From an uncultured Treponema sp. (lineage in GTDB: Bacteria > Spirochaetota > Spirochaetia > Treponematales > Treponemataceae): a DNA stretch of 63,967 nt. This document shows positions 25,597 to 34,228 of the stretch, one piece after another. The notes under the pieces were generated by a model. It saw only the letters and a list, made by a program, of their open reading frames with translations. It ran no database searches and was not told the origin of the DNA. The stretch's first letter is position 1, and each line of letters opens with the position of its first letter. The position numbers and the translations under genes are program-made. The stretch covers positions 1 to 63,967 of the forward strand of contig NZ_CAMCEC010000012.1 of NCBI RefSeq assembly GCF_945873775.1, given 5' to 3'.

Positions 25597-26292
25597 CTAC
25601 AAGGTTTTTGTGGAAACTTCAAGGCTCACTACAATTTTTTCCACAAGATTTTTTGCGGTTGTAAGAGTTTCCGTCTTGTCTTCAATCAAGCCGCTTTTTC
25701 CGTCGAGCGAGCCTGTTCCAATAAGCTCCAGTTTAGACTCATGATTTTCAAGGCTGATTTCAGCGCGGTAAACTGCGGAAGGCTGACCGTTCACACCGGA
25801 ATATTCCGCGGAATTCTTCCCGGCGTCTTTTGGATAGAATTCGTTGTAATCAAAGCTTTTGTTCACTTCCGCAAAAACAAAATATTTTTTTCCTTCCTCA
25901 AGCTGAATTTTCCGAGAAACATCAAAGCTGCCTTTTGGAGTAGCCGAGCTTACCGCATCCATCTCATTCTTTGATTCCGGAACGTAGAAATTTTCGCAGG
26001 AATGATACCACACAGGAAGCGATTCAGGGCGGCCGTCTTTGGGCGCGAAAATCCATTTTTTCTTCGAGGCCCTTTTTGTGGCAAAAATTGTCCGGCTGAA
26101 GTTTCCGTCCGAATCCTGAATCCACAGCGCAAACTGCGGCGGAAATTTTCCCTTCCATTCGCTGCCCGGAGTTACAAGCACCCTAACCTTTGCAGTCCGA
26201 ATTTCAGAATTCTCTTCCGCCCAAACCTGCTGAAAAACCAGAAGCGCAAAAGCCGCCACAAAAATTTTCTTGATGATTGATTTTAAAATCAT
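25597..26292 (-). CDS. Secreted DUF2271-type protein
   Basis: The 231-residue protein has a signal peptide (about residues 1-25, ending VWA). Segments FPPQFALWIQDSDGNFSRTIFATKRA, PVWYHS and DAVSSATPKGSF resemble the periplasmic DUF2271 family, often found near flavin-linked membrane proteins such as FMN-binding or PepSY-like proteins. Function is unknown. AGGAG precedes the ATG. It follows the TetR gene by 16 nt and is probably controlled by it. Confidence 0.7.
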   Translation of the reverse strand: MILKSIIKKIFVAAFALLVFQQVWAEENSEIRTAKVRVLVTPGSEWKGKFPPQFALWIQDSDGNFSRTIFATKRASKKKWIFAPKDGRPESLPVWYHSCENFYVPESKNEMDAVSSATPKGSFDVSRKIQLEEGKKYFVFAEVNKSFDYNEFYPKDAGKNSAEYSGVNGQPSAVYRAEISLENHESKLELIGTGSLDGKSGLIEDKTETLTTAKNLVEKIVVSLEVSTKTL

Positions 26293-26308
26293 AGTTTTCT
26301 CCTGTTTT

Positions 26309-26902
26309 TTAATTTACAAAAATATTTTCCGCCCACATACTGATAAAACGTTCTGTAAACGGCTCGGAATTTTCCCAGTATTCAACTTCCGACTTGCGCG
26401 AAATCACGGACTGAAGACAGCCCCAAAGTCCGAATACAAGCACACCGACATCCAGCCGGGGATTTTCAGAACGCGCCACTCCTTCTGCAATACAAAGCTC
26501 CAGAAGTTTTTCCCCAGTGCGGTTGCAGACATAGAATTTTTCAGTTTCTTCCGGCGGAAGATTCACCGCGGATTTTATTTTTTCCATCACAAGAGAGGCA
26601 ACCCGCGGATTTTTAAGGCTCCAGTTGCGAAACGCCCTGATTGCGGAAAGAACCTTTTCCTTTGAAGAAGCGGCATTTTCCGCGGCGGCTTCAATCACCG
26701 AATTTATCTGGTTCAGACAGTCCAGCGAAATCGCCTGAAAAAGGCAGTCCTTGTCCCTATAATAATGATAAATTGCCGTGGCTGAAACGCCGCACTTTTT
26801 GGCAATTTCCCTCATTCCGATTTCCTCAGGTTCTTTTTCCATTAAAAGCTCAAGTGTCCGCTTTTTTATGGAAGAAACCAGCTCAGGATTCGCATTCCTC
26901 AT
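26309..26902 (-). CDS. TetR-family transcriptional regulator
   Basis: The protein starts at ATG 26900-26902, which has GGCGGAAG upstream; the frame extends 14 codons further without a ribosome site. The 197 residues contain the TetR helix-turn-helix (GMREIAKKCGVSATAIYHYYRDKDCLF) and a helical sensor domain. A 25-bp imperfect palindrome lies just upstream, so self-repression together with the DUF2271 gene is likely. Confidence 0.88.
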   Translation of the reverse strand: MRNANPELVSSIKKRTLELLMEKEPEEIGMREIAKKCGVSATAIYHYYRDKDCLFQAISLDCLNQINSVIEAAAENAASSKEKVLSAIRAFRNWSLKNPRVASLVMEKIKSAVNLPPEETEKFYVCNRTGEKLLELCIAEGVARSENPRLDVGVLVFGLWGCLQSVISRKSEVEYWENSEPFTERFISMWAENIFVN

Positions 26903-26924
26903 AATTCTTCCGCCTTTTATAATA

Positions 26925-26949
26925 TAACACAGATAACTTAACAATGTTA
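26925..26949. promoter_or_regulatory. Putative TetR operator
   Basis: A 25-bp imperfect palindrome (arms match at 9 of 12 positions, outer TAACA/TGTTA) lies 23 nt before the TetR start, where its promoter should be. Confidence 0.5.
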
Positions 26950-26984
26950 CATAAAATAGTCAATAGCTTTTTTTTCTCGGATTC

Positions 26985-27767
26985 CTATTTTTCTGCCATT
27001 GTGGTGAATGCTGCGCTGCGCCGGATTTTTCGGTAGTGGGACGGAGTGAGTCCTGTCTCTTTTTTGAATATTTCTATGAAGTGGCTTGCCGAGCTGAACG
27101 AGAAGAGCGCGCTTATCTGTGCGGATGAATTTTCACTGTAGAGAAGCATTTTCTCCGCCGCCTCGATTTTTTTCTTCATTACATATTGCCCGACTGTGAT
27201 TCCGGTTTCCCTTCTGAAAAGAGCGCAGAGATATGTCTTGTTCACGCCGAGCGTCTCTGCCATCCGGAAAAGCTGGATTTTCTCGTTCAGGTGGTCGTAG
27301 ATGTAGTCGATTGCGGCTGTCGTTCTGCGCGAAAGTCCATGAACTTCCTTGAGCTCCTTCATGCGGCTGGTGAAATCGAATACAGCCTCGCGGTGCAGCA
27401 TGGTGATTGTGTCCTCGTCCCCGGCGCTGTCTATCTGTCGGATGTAGATGTCGCTCAAGGTATATGCCGGTTCAGGCGGAAGACCTCCCTCAATGCAGAA
27501 CCGGGTTATCATCGCGACCGTTATCACAAGATGATACTTGAGGTTCCGCAGCGGATTTTCCGAGAGTTTTCCGAGCTTTTCGTTGCGCAGTGGAAGCATC
27601 AGGCGTTTCACAAGGTCAAAGTCGCCCTTCTTCACAGCATCATAGAACGCAAGCTCCTTGTCGTATTCCAGGTGATAGATTGAATATTCCCGCCGTCTGA
27701 AAAGCTCCTGTGAGAGCGCAGGCTCGGACTTTATGCGCGCAAGCTCATCGTTCATGTTCTTTTTCAT
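26985..27767 (-). CDS. AraC-family transcriptional regulator
   Basis: This 260-residue protein has a C-terminal AraC DNA-binding domain (about residues 155-250) with both helix-turn-helix motifs: LFRMAETLGVNKTYLCALFRRETG and ISALFSFSSASHFIEIFKKETGLTP. The N-terminal 140 residues are helical, lack the cupin of AraC itself, and are unassigned. It is divergent from the GH5-GH16 genes, with a direct-repeat operator between, so it probably controls beta-glucan breakdown. Codon use is clearly GC-richer than in the flanking core genes. Confidence 0.9.
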   Translation of the reverse strand: MKKNMNDELARIKSEPALSQELFRRREYSIYHLEYDKELAFYDAVKKGDFDLVKRLMLPLRNEKLGKLSENPLRNLKYHLVITVAMITRFCIEGGLPPEPAYTLSDIYIRQIDSAGDEDTITMLHREAVFDFTSRMKELKEVHGLSRRTTAAIDYIYDHLNEKIQLFRMAETLGVNKTYLCALFRRETGITVGQYVMKKKIEAAEKMLLYSENSSAQISALFSFSSASHFIEIFKKETGLTPSHYRKIRRSAAFTTMAEK

Positions 27768-27805
27768 TTTTTGTGTTTTCCTTCCGTCGTCCGCAAAAAA
27801 ATCAG

Positions 27806-27840
27806 AATATTATGATATATGTACAAATATTATGATATAT
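27806..27840. promoter_or_regulatory. Tandem 15-bp direct repeat, putative AraC operator
   Basis: AATATTATGATATAT occurs at 27806-27820 and again, identically, at 27826-27840, a spacing of 20 bp. Two half-sites about two helical turns apart are the usual arrangement for AraC-family proteins. A related inverted copy (CAGAATAATATCATT on the minus strand) lies near 27853-27868. Confidence 0.65.
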
Positions 27841-27968
27841 CAGACGGAAATTCAATGATATTATTCTGCCGTTTGCAAGATTGGTCTGTGCGGAACTCAT
27901 GCTTTTGCGTTGCAGCCAGTTCATTCCAGTTCTGCAAATTCAGAGTTCGGCTTAAAAACGGAGGAAAC

Positions 27969-28988
27969 ATGAATCTTTCAAAGGGAATAAATTTCGGAGG
28001 ATGGCTTTCGCAGTGCCGCCACACAAAGGAGCATTACGACAGTTTTATAAATGAGGACGATGTGCGCCGTGCCGCCGGCTGGGGCTTTGACCACATAAGG
28101 CTTCCGTTCGACAGCGAGGTTGTCCAGAATCCGGACGGAACTTTCATTGAGGAAGGATTTTCGCGGCTGGAAAAATTTGTCGGATGGGCGGAAGATTCCG
28201 GGCTTGATGTGGTCCTTGACCTTCACAAGGCTTGCGGCTACGACTTCAACGACGCGGGAACGGAAAATGGAAACTCGCTTTTTTCAAGTCCGCATCTTCA
28301 GGAGCTTTTCGTGTCGCTTTGGAATGAAGTCTCGTCAAGATTCGGCGGAAAAAAGAACGTCGCGTTTGAGCTTCTTAACGAGGTTGTGGAGCAGGATGCG
28401 GCTGAGCCTTGGAATGCCCTCATTGTCCGCACACTTAGCGTAATCAGAAAGAATGCGCCTGAAACTTTTGTGATTTACGGCGGAATCCAGTGGAACAGCG
28501 CGCGCACTCTCCGCCTTTTAAGGAAGCCAGAATTCCGCAACGTTATTTTCACCTTCCATTTTTACGAGCCGCTGATTTTCACGCATCAGAAAGCGCCCTG
28601 GGTTCCGGGAATGAGTCCCAACCGCGAGATAAAATACCCTGCCTCGCTGTCATATTTCCGCGAGGAATCCGTTCCGCTCGGATACAAGGGAAAAGATGTC
28701 GCCGACACTGACGGAAATCTTCCGGGAATCGAGCTTATGCGGCAGATGATTGGGGAGGCTTGCGCGGCTGCTGAAAACGCCGGAGTTCCCGTCTACTGCG
28801 GAGAATATGGAGTGATTGACCGCGCGCCCGTCAAGGGAACAGAAGCCTGGTTCGCCGATGTGCATAAAATTTTCAGGGAATTCGGTGTGGGACACGCGGT
28901 GTGGACCTACAAGGAGATGGACTTCGGACTTACGGAAAGCCACTACGACGGAATCCGCAGTGAGCTTATAAAAATGATGACCGAATAA
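27969..28988 (+). CDS. GH5-family glycoside hydrolase (endoglucanase-like), cytoplasmic
   Basis: The start is ATG 27969, with GGAGG 5 nt upstream; a longer frame from 27819 covers the operator and lacks a ribosome site. The 339-residue protein has GH5 motifs: GINFGGWLSQ at the N-terminus, HIRLPFD, LDLHKACG, ELLNEV (acid/base Glu138) and VYCGEYGV (nucleophile Glu279). GH5 enzymes cut beta-1,4-linked glucans and mannans. There is no signal peptide, so it probably acts on imported oligosaccharides. It lies upstream of GH16 with a 33-nt gap. Confidence 0.92.
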   Translation: MNLSKGINFGGWLSQCRHTKEHYDSFINEDDVRRAAGWGFDHIRLPFDSEVVQNPDGTFIEEGFSRLEKFVGWAEDSGLDVVLDLHKACGYDFNDAGTENGNSLFSSPHLQELFVSLWNEVSSRFGGKKNVAFELLNEVVEQDAAEPWNALIVRTLSVIRKNAPETFVIYGGIQWNSARTLRLLRKPEFRNVIFTFHFYEPLIFTHQKAPWVPGMSPNREIKYPASLSYFREESVPLGYKGKDVADTDGNLPGIELMRQMIGEACAAAENAGVPVYCGEYGVIDRAPVKGTEAWFADVHKIFREFGVGHAVWTYKEMDFGLTESHYDGIRSELIKMMTE

Positions 28989-29021
28989 TTTATATAGCAC
29001 GGAGTTTTACAAGGAGGAAAC

Positions 29022-31250
29022 ATGAAAAAGACGATTGCATTTGCCGCGGGAATTATTTTCGCCGCAGCTCCATTCTTCGCGCAGACCAGCTACAGCGAAA
29101 GCGACCTTGTCTGGAAGGATGATTTTGACGGAAATTCCCTCAATCTGGATGACTGGAACTACGAGTACCACGAGCCGGGCTGGGTGAACAATGAGCTTCA
29201 GGAATATGTGGACTCAAAGGAGAACATCTACGTAAAGGACGGAAATCTCGTGATTCAGGCCGTTCAGAAAAAAGCGCGGGGCGGAAAAACTGCGTACACT
29301 TCCGGCAGAATCAACACAAAAGGCAAGCATGACTTCAAATACGGACGGATTGAGGCGCGCATAAAATTTCCTTCCGGCAAGGGATTCCTCCCGGCGTTCT
29401 GGATGATGCCCACGGAAGAGAATCTCTACGGACAGTGGCCAAAATGCGGCGAGATCGACATTGCGGAGGTTCTAGGCGACAGGACAAAGGAAATATACGG
29501 AACGCTCCATTACGGCGAGCCTCACAAGGAGTCACAGGGAAAGGCAGCCGCGCAGGGAAAAAGCTTCTCCGACGACTGGCACATTGTAGCCTGCGAGTGG
29601 GAACCGGGCGAAATCCGCTTCTATGCCGACGGAAAAATGTACCACAAGGAGAACAGCTGGTACACAAAGCGCAAGGGATTCGGCGAGGTAACTTATCCGG
29701 CTCCGTTCGACCAGCCTTTCTACATAATACTGAACCTTGCGGTGGGCGGAAACTGGCCTGGAAATCCGGACCGCACGACCAAATTCGCAAAGAACGCGCA
29801 GCTTCTCGTGGACTACGTGAAAGTCTATCAGAAAAAAAGCTACGACGAGAACGTGAGGAAGCCTGAATCAGGAAAGGCGGAATTCCGGACGGCGGATTCT
29901 GACGGAAACTATATCCGAAAAGACGGCGGCTCCTGGAACTTCCTTCTTGCCCAGGGCGGAAAAGGCAGCTTTGATTACGACGGCGGAAACATCGTCATAA
30001 CCTCCGATGCGGCTGGAAGCGTTGACTATTCTGTTCAGCTCGTGCAGGCAGGTCTTCCGATGCTAAAGGGCGCGGAATACAGGCTTTCGTTCGACGCATC
30101 TGCGGAAAAGGAGCGAACGATTATAACCGCGGTTACAGCTCCGGAAGCGGGATGGATACGCTATCTCAAGGACACGAAGATAAAAGTGGGACCGCAGAAA
30201 AAGCATTTTGACTTCACATTCAAGATGAACGATGCCGACGATCCTGCGGGACGGCTTGAATTCAACCTGGGAAACCAGAATTCCACCGCGGCGGTAAGAA
30301 TTTCCAGCGTGCGTCTTGAGATGGTCAGCGCGCCTCAAAATTCATCAGGAAAAAAATCGGTGCTTCCCGACGGAAACCTTGTGCACAACGGAGAATTCCA
30401 GGAAGGAGAAAACCGGCTTGCGGAATGGAGTGTTTCCGCCAAAAACGGCGCGAAATTCCAGGTCACGAACACGGACAACATCCGCAAATTCCGCGCAGAA
30501 AATCCCAAGGACGCTGAAATCCGGCTTGTTCAGGAAGGAATACCTCTTGTCCCGGGAACTGAATATCTTCTGAGCTTTGACTCATCCTCAGCTTCTTCCG
30601 GAAAAATAAAGGCTGAAATTTCGGGAAAAAGTTTTGAGGCTTCCCTTTCTTCCGGCGAGAAGAAATTCAAGTTCGTGTTCACGGCGGAAAAGGAAAAATC
30701 ATCCGCGCTCTCATTCAGCTTTGACACAGACGGAACGGTTCTTCTTGACAACGTGCGCATTCAGGAGAACGCAATGCTCGTGAACGGAAACTTCTCCTCC
30801 GGGCTTACAGGCTACGAGGTCTACCTGAACGAGTCGGCTTCCGCTGATTACGCTGTCGATTCACTTTCCGAGGACAACGCGTTCTGCATGAACATCTCCG
30901 ACACAGGAAATCTCGACTGGATGATTCAGCTAAAGCAGAACGGAATAACATTGGAAAAAGGAAAAAAATACAGAATTGAGTTTGATGCGAAGTCAACAAT
31001 TGACCGCACCATAATGTTCGCCCTACAGCGCGACGGCTCTTCGGACAATAACTGGATTCCGTATTCTGGAACACAGAAAATAGACGTCTCAAAGGAATTC
31101 AAAAGATACTCATGCGAATTCACGATGAACGGGCAGACCGACAGGGCTGTAATCCTGAGCGTTTCGATGGGAGCCGTGAACGACAAGCGGATCACCAGAA
31201 AGCACACAGTTACAGTAGACAACATCGTGCTCGAGGAAAAGGGAAACTGA
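29022..31250 (+). CDS. Secreted GH16 beta-glucanase with carbohydrate-binding modules
   Basis: This 742-residue protein has a signal peptide (about residues 1-21, ending FFAQ) and a GH16 domain (about 28-272). The catalytic motif EIDIAE spans residues 144-149 (nucleophile Glu144, acid/base Glu149), and the fold fits laminarinase or lichenase. Three related beta-sandwich regions follow (about 290-435, 450-585 and 588-740) with repeated phrases such as LRLSFDASAE and YRIEFDAKSTIDRTIMFAL, like CBM4/9-type carbohydrate-binding modules. It would break down beta-1,3 or mixed-linkage glucans outside the cell. AGGAGG precedes the ATG. Confidence 0.93.
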   Translation: MKKTIAFAAGIIFAAAPFFAQTSYSESDLVWKDDFDGNSLNLDDWNYEYHEPGWVNNELQEYVDSKENIYVKDGNLVIQAVQKKARGGKTAYTSGRINTKGKHDFKYGRIEARIKFPSGKGFLPAFWMMPTEENLYGQWPKCGEIDIAEVLGDRTKEIYGTLHYGEPHKESQGKAAAQGKSFSDDWHIVACEWEPGEIRFYADGKMYHKENSWYTKRKGFGEVTYPAPFDQPFYIILNLAVGGNWPGNPDRTTKFAKNAQLLVDYVKVYQKKSYDENVRKPESGKAEFRTADSDGNYIRKDGGSWNFLLAQGGKGSFDYDGGNIVITSDAAGSVDYSVQLVQAGLPMLKGAEYRLSFDASAEKERTIITAVTAPEAGWIRYLKDTKIKVGPQKKHFDFTFKMNDADDPAGRLEFNLGNQNSTAAVRISSVRLEMVSAPQNSSGKKSVLPDGNLVHNGEFQEGENRLAEWSVSAKNGAKFQVTNTDNIRKFRAENPKDAEIRLVQEGIPLVPGTEYLLSFDSSSASSGKIKAEISGKSFEASLSSGEKKFKFVFTAEKEKSSALSFSFDTDGTVLLDNVRIQENAMLVNGNFSSGLTGYEVYLNESASADYAVDSLSEDNAFCMNISDTGNLDWMIQLKQNGITLEKGKKYRIEFDAKSTIDRTIMFALQRDGSSDNNWIPYSGTQKIDVSKEFKRYSCEFTMNGQTDRAVILSVSMGAVNDKRITRKHTVTVDNIVLEEKGN

Positions 31251-31263
31251 TTTTTCTCTTCTA

Positions 31264-31326
31264 AAAAAAAACTCTCCTGCGCCGTATTTCAGCAAGATTC
31301 TGTCTGAGGTTCAGGGGAGTTTTTTC
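31264..31326 (+). terminator. Terminator after the beta-glucanase genes
   Basis: ACTCTCCTG (31271-31279) pairs with CAGGGGAGT (31312-31320), followed by six T. The A run before the stem lets it work for the converging GNAT gene as well. Confidence 0.75.
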
Positions 31327-31344
31327 ATTCAGCTCAATAGAAAC

Positions 31345-31989
31345 TTACCCGAAAATCTGTCCCGGCAGACTGAGCCTCTCTTTTATCGAAAAATGCCTAT
31401 CGAACTCTTCTGCTTCATTTGCATCAATAAAATATCCGTCCGGTTCCTTGAAACTTCCACCACCGCAATTTTTCACTTCGTCCAGAAAACTCGGAACAAG
31501 TTCTTTTATCAGAAAATAATCCGCATCCGGGTCAGCATAGTAGCGAACTCCTTTTGTTTTTGCCACAACAAATCCGCTTTTTCCGTAAAAGTCGATATTG
31601 CCGGTGATTGCAAGCGCGCCGCAGTCCATTTTCTTTGCCTTTTCCATTGCGTACCTAAGAAGAACTGTTCCGTATCCCTTGTGCTTAAACTCCGGCGCAA
31701 TGCTGATTGGCCCGAACGTCATGATTGGAAGTGTTTTACTGTTGTTAAGTTTTATTTCCGCCCTTGCGAACATAACGTGTCCAACAAGAATTCCTTCCTC
31801 TTCCATTATAATATCAAGTTCCGGAACAAATTCGCTTCTTGTGCGGAAATTATGCAAAATAAAATGCTCGTCGCAACCTGGTTTGTAAACATTCCAGAAT
31901 GCCTCGCGCGTAAGGTTTTCAACCGCCCTGTAGTCCGCAGGAGTCTCGTTTCTGAACGTGATTTTTTTCATGTCTACTTTTTTTTCCAT
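31345..31989 (-). CDS. GNAT-family N-acetyltransferase
   Basis: This 214-residue protein has a GNAT fold with TPADYRAVENLTREAFW at the start and the acetyl-CoA loop ISIAPEFKHKGYGTVLLRYAMEKA. The C-terminal 70 residues are extra relative to the minimal domain (DFYGKSGFVVAKTKG, then a tail). It resembles YhbS-type predicted acetyltransferases; the acceptor is unknown. TTTGGAGG lies upstream of the ATG. Confidence 0.85.
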   Translation of the reverse strand: MEKKVDMKKITFRNETPADYRAVENLTREAFWNVYKPGCDEHFILHNFRTRSEFVPELDIIMEEEGILVGHVMFARAEIKLNNSKTLPIMTFGPISIAPEFKHKGYGTVLLRYAMEKAKKMDCGALAITGNIDFYGKSGFVVAKTKGVRYYADPDADYFLIKELVPSFLDEVKNCGGGSFKEPDGYFIDANEAEEFDRHFSIKERLSLPGQIFG

Positions 31990-32101
31990 TTTTCCTCCAA
32001 AGTTTTTTCATTGCCCGCCAGATAAATTATTTTGTCTGATTTTTCAGGCTAAAATTCATCCGGCAGATTCCGAATCTAAGTTCGAAATGGCTTACCTGTT
32101 T

Positions 32102-32127
32102 GTCATTCTGAATCGGAATGACATTTT
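32102..32127. repeat. Short palindromic element (REP-like)
   Basis: GTCATTC and GAATGAC pair around a 7-nt loop, followed by ATTTTT. It stands alone in a 271-nt gap with no plus-strand gene to terminate, so it is more likely a dispersed palindrome than a terminator. Confidence 0.45.
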
Positions 32128-32210
32128 TATTTAATTTAATAATAAGCAAAGCCGCACCAGTTTCCTACCTCAAAGACCTTTCAGAAAAGAGAATGAGAAA
32201 ATCTGCAAAC

Positions 32211-32237
32211 AAAAAAAGCCCTGCAAAACGCAGAGCT
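32211..32237 (-). terminator. Terminator of the TolB-like lipoprotein gene
   Basis: On the minus strand AGCTCTGC-GTTTT-GCAGGGCT is followed by seven T. Confidence 0.8.
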
Positions 32238-32260
32238 TTCGTCAGTCAACACTCGCTAAA

Positions 32261-33250
32261 TCAGTATTGAACTTTCGCTTTCCAGATGTCTGTTTTATTG
32301 TTTGCCGCCGAGATAAAGAAAATTGTATTGTCCGCACCCCAGACTGGAGTATATGCATCAACAGCACCGCTTGTAAGCTGAGTTTTGTTCATGCCGTCAG
32401 ATGAAATAAGATACAAATGAATATTTGTTCGACTATTTGCAATAGAAATTATCCTTTTTGAAAGGCTTGAAATCATGGAACCTTTTGTATTTACAGGAGT
32501 CAATTGTGAAAACAAGATATATTTTCCGTCTTTTGAATATGAAGGTTTATAGCAAGGAAAATCAACATCCTTGTAAATTTCTGTAGCCTGATTCAAGTCG
32601 AGATCCATTTCAAAAATTCCACCGTCACGAATAAAGACAAATTTATTTTCTCTAGGATGCCATGAAGGACTGTAGCCTTCGCAAATTAAAGTTATTTCAG
32701 TGCCGTCATAATTCAATGTAACTATTTGATTCTTTCCATTTATTTTTGTCTGACATAAAATAATATTGTCCTTTATATCAGGTCTTATATCTTCACTTCC
32801 AATCGGCGTTCTTGTAATGTAAGTTTTCCTTCCGCCTTCGATGTTCGCGCGGACTAGCTTGAACTGGTTGTTTTCAAGCGAGGCAAATACAAATTCCTTT
32901 CCGTTTTTATTCCATGCAGGCCAATATGAGAATGTCAGACCAAGCGGAGTCTTTGAAGGACGACTAATATCACGGAGCAAATACATTTGAGAACTGTAAT
33001 AATAAATGTCATCTGATACCTTCATGTTTGTTATATAGCTATTAACACTTTTGTCAATCTCAACATAAAGTAACTGATTTCCATCCGGAGAAACCGCTAT
33101 ATCTGTCTTTGCAGTGCCATCATCTGTAACCTTTGAAACATTCTGCAAAACGCTTTTGTCGTACGAAACCTGAACTTCATCAGTGGTAACGCAAGAAAAA
33201 ACTGTAACCGAAAACGCAATCACAGAAGCCAAAAAAATAAATTTTTTCAT
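32261..33250 (-). CDS. TolB-like beta-propeller lipoprotein
   Basis: This 329-residue protein has a lipoprotein signal (VTVFSC, lipid Cys at about residue 20) and repeated PD40-type strands such as DIAVSPDGNQLLYVE, YWPAWNKNGKEFVFAS, YSPSWHPRENKFVFIRDG and CYKPSYSKDGKYILFSQ. This matches a five- to six-bladed propeller like TolB's C-terminal part. It should sit on the periplasmic or outer membrane surface. No tol-pal genes are nearby, so the TolB function itself is not implied. GAGG precedes the ATG. A terminator follows. Confidence 0.85.
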   Translation of the reverse strand: MKKFIFLASVIAFSVTVFSCVTTDEVQVSYDKSVLQNVSKVTDDGTAKTDIAVSPDGNQLLYVEIDKSVNSYITNMKVSDDIYYYSSQMYLLRDISRPSKTPLGLTFSYWPAWNKNGKEFVFASLENNQFKLVRANIEGGRKTYITRTPIGSEDIRPDIKDNIILCQTKINGKNQIVTLNYDGTEITLICEGYSPSWHPRENKFVFIRDGGIFEMDLDLNQATEIYKDVDFPCYKPSYSKDGKYILFSQLTPVNTKGSMISSLSKRIISIANSRTNIHLYLISSDGMNKTQLTSGAVDAYTPVWGADNTIFFISAANNKTDIWKAKVQY

Positions 33251-33352
33251 AAAAACCTCTTTTACATTAAGTCAAATATTACAATACAAAAGTATTTCTT
33301 TAAAGTCAATTAAAAATTATACAATGGTCAAAAATAAGTAGACAGGTTTTTT

Positions 33353-33634
33353 ATGCTGAATGAACAAATCCGTGAGCTCCGTAACATCCGTGGAATCAGT
33401 CAGATTCAACTGGCAAACAAACTCGGAGTTACAAAGCAAAGTGTTTCAAACTGGGAAAATGACAATATTCTTCCTTCTATAGAAATGCTTGTGAAAATTG
33501 CGAATTTTTTTGAAGTTTCAACCGATTATCTTTTGGGTCTTGATAAAAAACGAACTTTGGATGTTGAAAATTTAACGGAGATTCAGATTTCGCATATTCA
33601 GCTTATTGTTGACGATTTAAGAAACGCAAAATAA
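33353..33634 (+). CDS. XRE-family helix-turn-helix regulator
   Basis: The 93-residue protein is a phage-repressor-type HTH: IRELRNIRGISQIQLANKLGVTKQSVSNWENDNILPSIEML, then FFEVSTDYLLGLDKK. No second domain is present. Targets are unknown; it stands alone between two terminators. ACAGG lies upstream of the ATG. Confidence 0.9.
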   Translation: MLNEQIRELRNIRGISQIQLANKLGVTKQSVSNWENDNILPSIEMLVKIANFFEVSTDYLLGLDKKRTLDVENLTEIQISHIQLIVDDLRNAK

Positions 33635-33644
33635 TTTAAAATAA

Positions 33645-33677
33645 AAAAAACTGACCCTATTTATAGAGCCAGTTTTT
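33645..33677. terminator. Bidirectional terminator between XRE and CD3324-like genes
   Basis: AAAAACTG..CTAT pairs with ATAG..CAGTTTTT, giving A and T runs on both sides of the stem. Confidence 0.75.
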
Positions 33678-33698
33678 ATACAACAGCTTTAGCGACAT

Positions 33699-33992
33699 TT
33701 AATCAGAAAAGTTCAACTCATCTGCTTTTTTTGCGCACAAGATGATTCTGTAAATTGATTTTTCGCTCAGAAAGAATTTTTGAGAAATCTCGCTGACTGA
33801 AAATCCTTCTTCGTAATTTTTGTATATCCGCTGATTCCGTCTTTTGTACCAGTTTTTGGAATCTTTTGATTCTCCCCAGTTTTTGCGGTTCTCGCATTTC
33901 TGCGGAATATACAAATAAGTTCCAGCCGCGTATTCCTGAATTTTTTCAAGAAGTTCGGACGGAAGAACATTTTTCGCTTTTACGTAATTCAT
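33699..33992 (-). CDS. CD3324/Mor-like small HTH protein
   Basis: Starting from the ATG at 33990-33992 (the longer frame begins with TTG) the protein is 97 residues and reads MNYVKAKNVLPSELLEKIQE. The middle is basic, LYIPQKCENRKNWGES, and the C-terminus carries a helix-turn-helix, SVSEISQKFFLSEKSIYRIIL. This pattern is that of the CD3324 family, related to Mor-type activators and common in Firmicutes and treponemes. Function is unknown. No strong ribosome site is visible. Confidence 0.75.
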   Translation of the reverse strand: MNYVKAKNVLPSELLEKIQEYAAGTYLYIPQKCENRKNWGESKDSKNWYKRRNQRIYKNYEEGFSVSEISQKFFLSEKSIYRIILCAKKADELNFSD

Positions 33993-34228
33993 TTTGATAA
34001 CGCTTTTCAAAAAGATTTTTCTAATTGAACAAGCAGTAAAAGCCTTTGAAACTCAAACTGCGCCTTTACTGCCGGCGCGGCACAAGCTCCATTTTTGTCA
34101 TGTTTTTTATAAGTCGCTCCTTAGAAAACAAATTTGTTTTCAACATAAAAACTGTAGTATAAAAAAACATAAATTTCTAGGTCTAATGTCGATTTTTGAT
34201 AAAACAAATAATGACAGTAAAATTCAAT

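Noticed and set aside
29335..29866. Arg-rich frames of about 145 codons inside the GH16 gene on both strands
   Set aside because: Shadows caused by the higher GC content; the GH16 catalytic domain is coded there.
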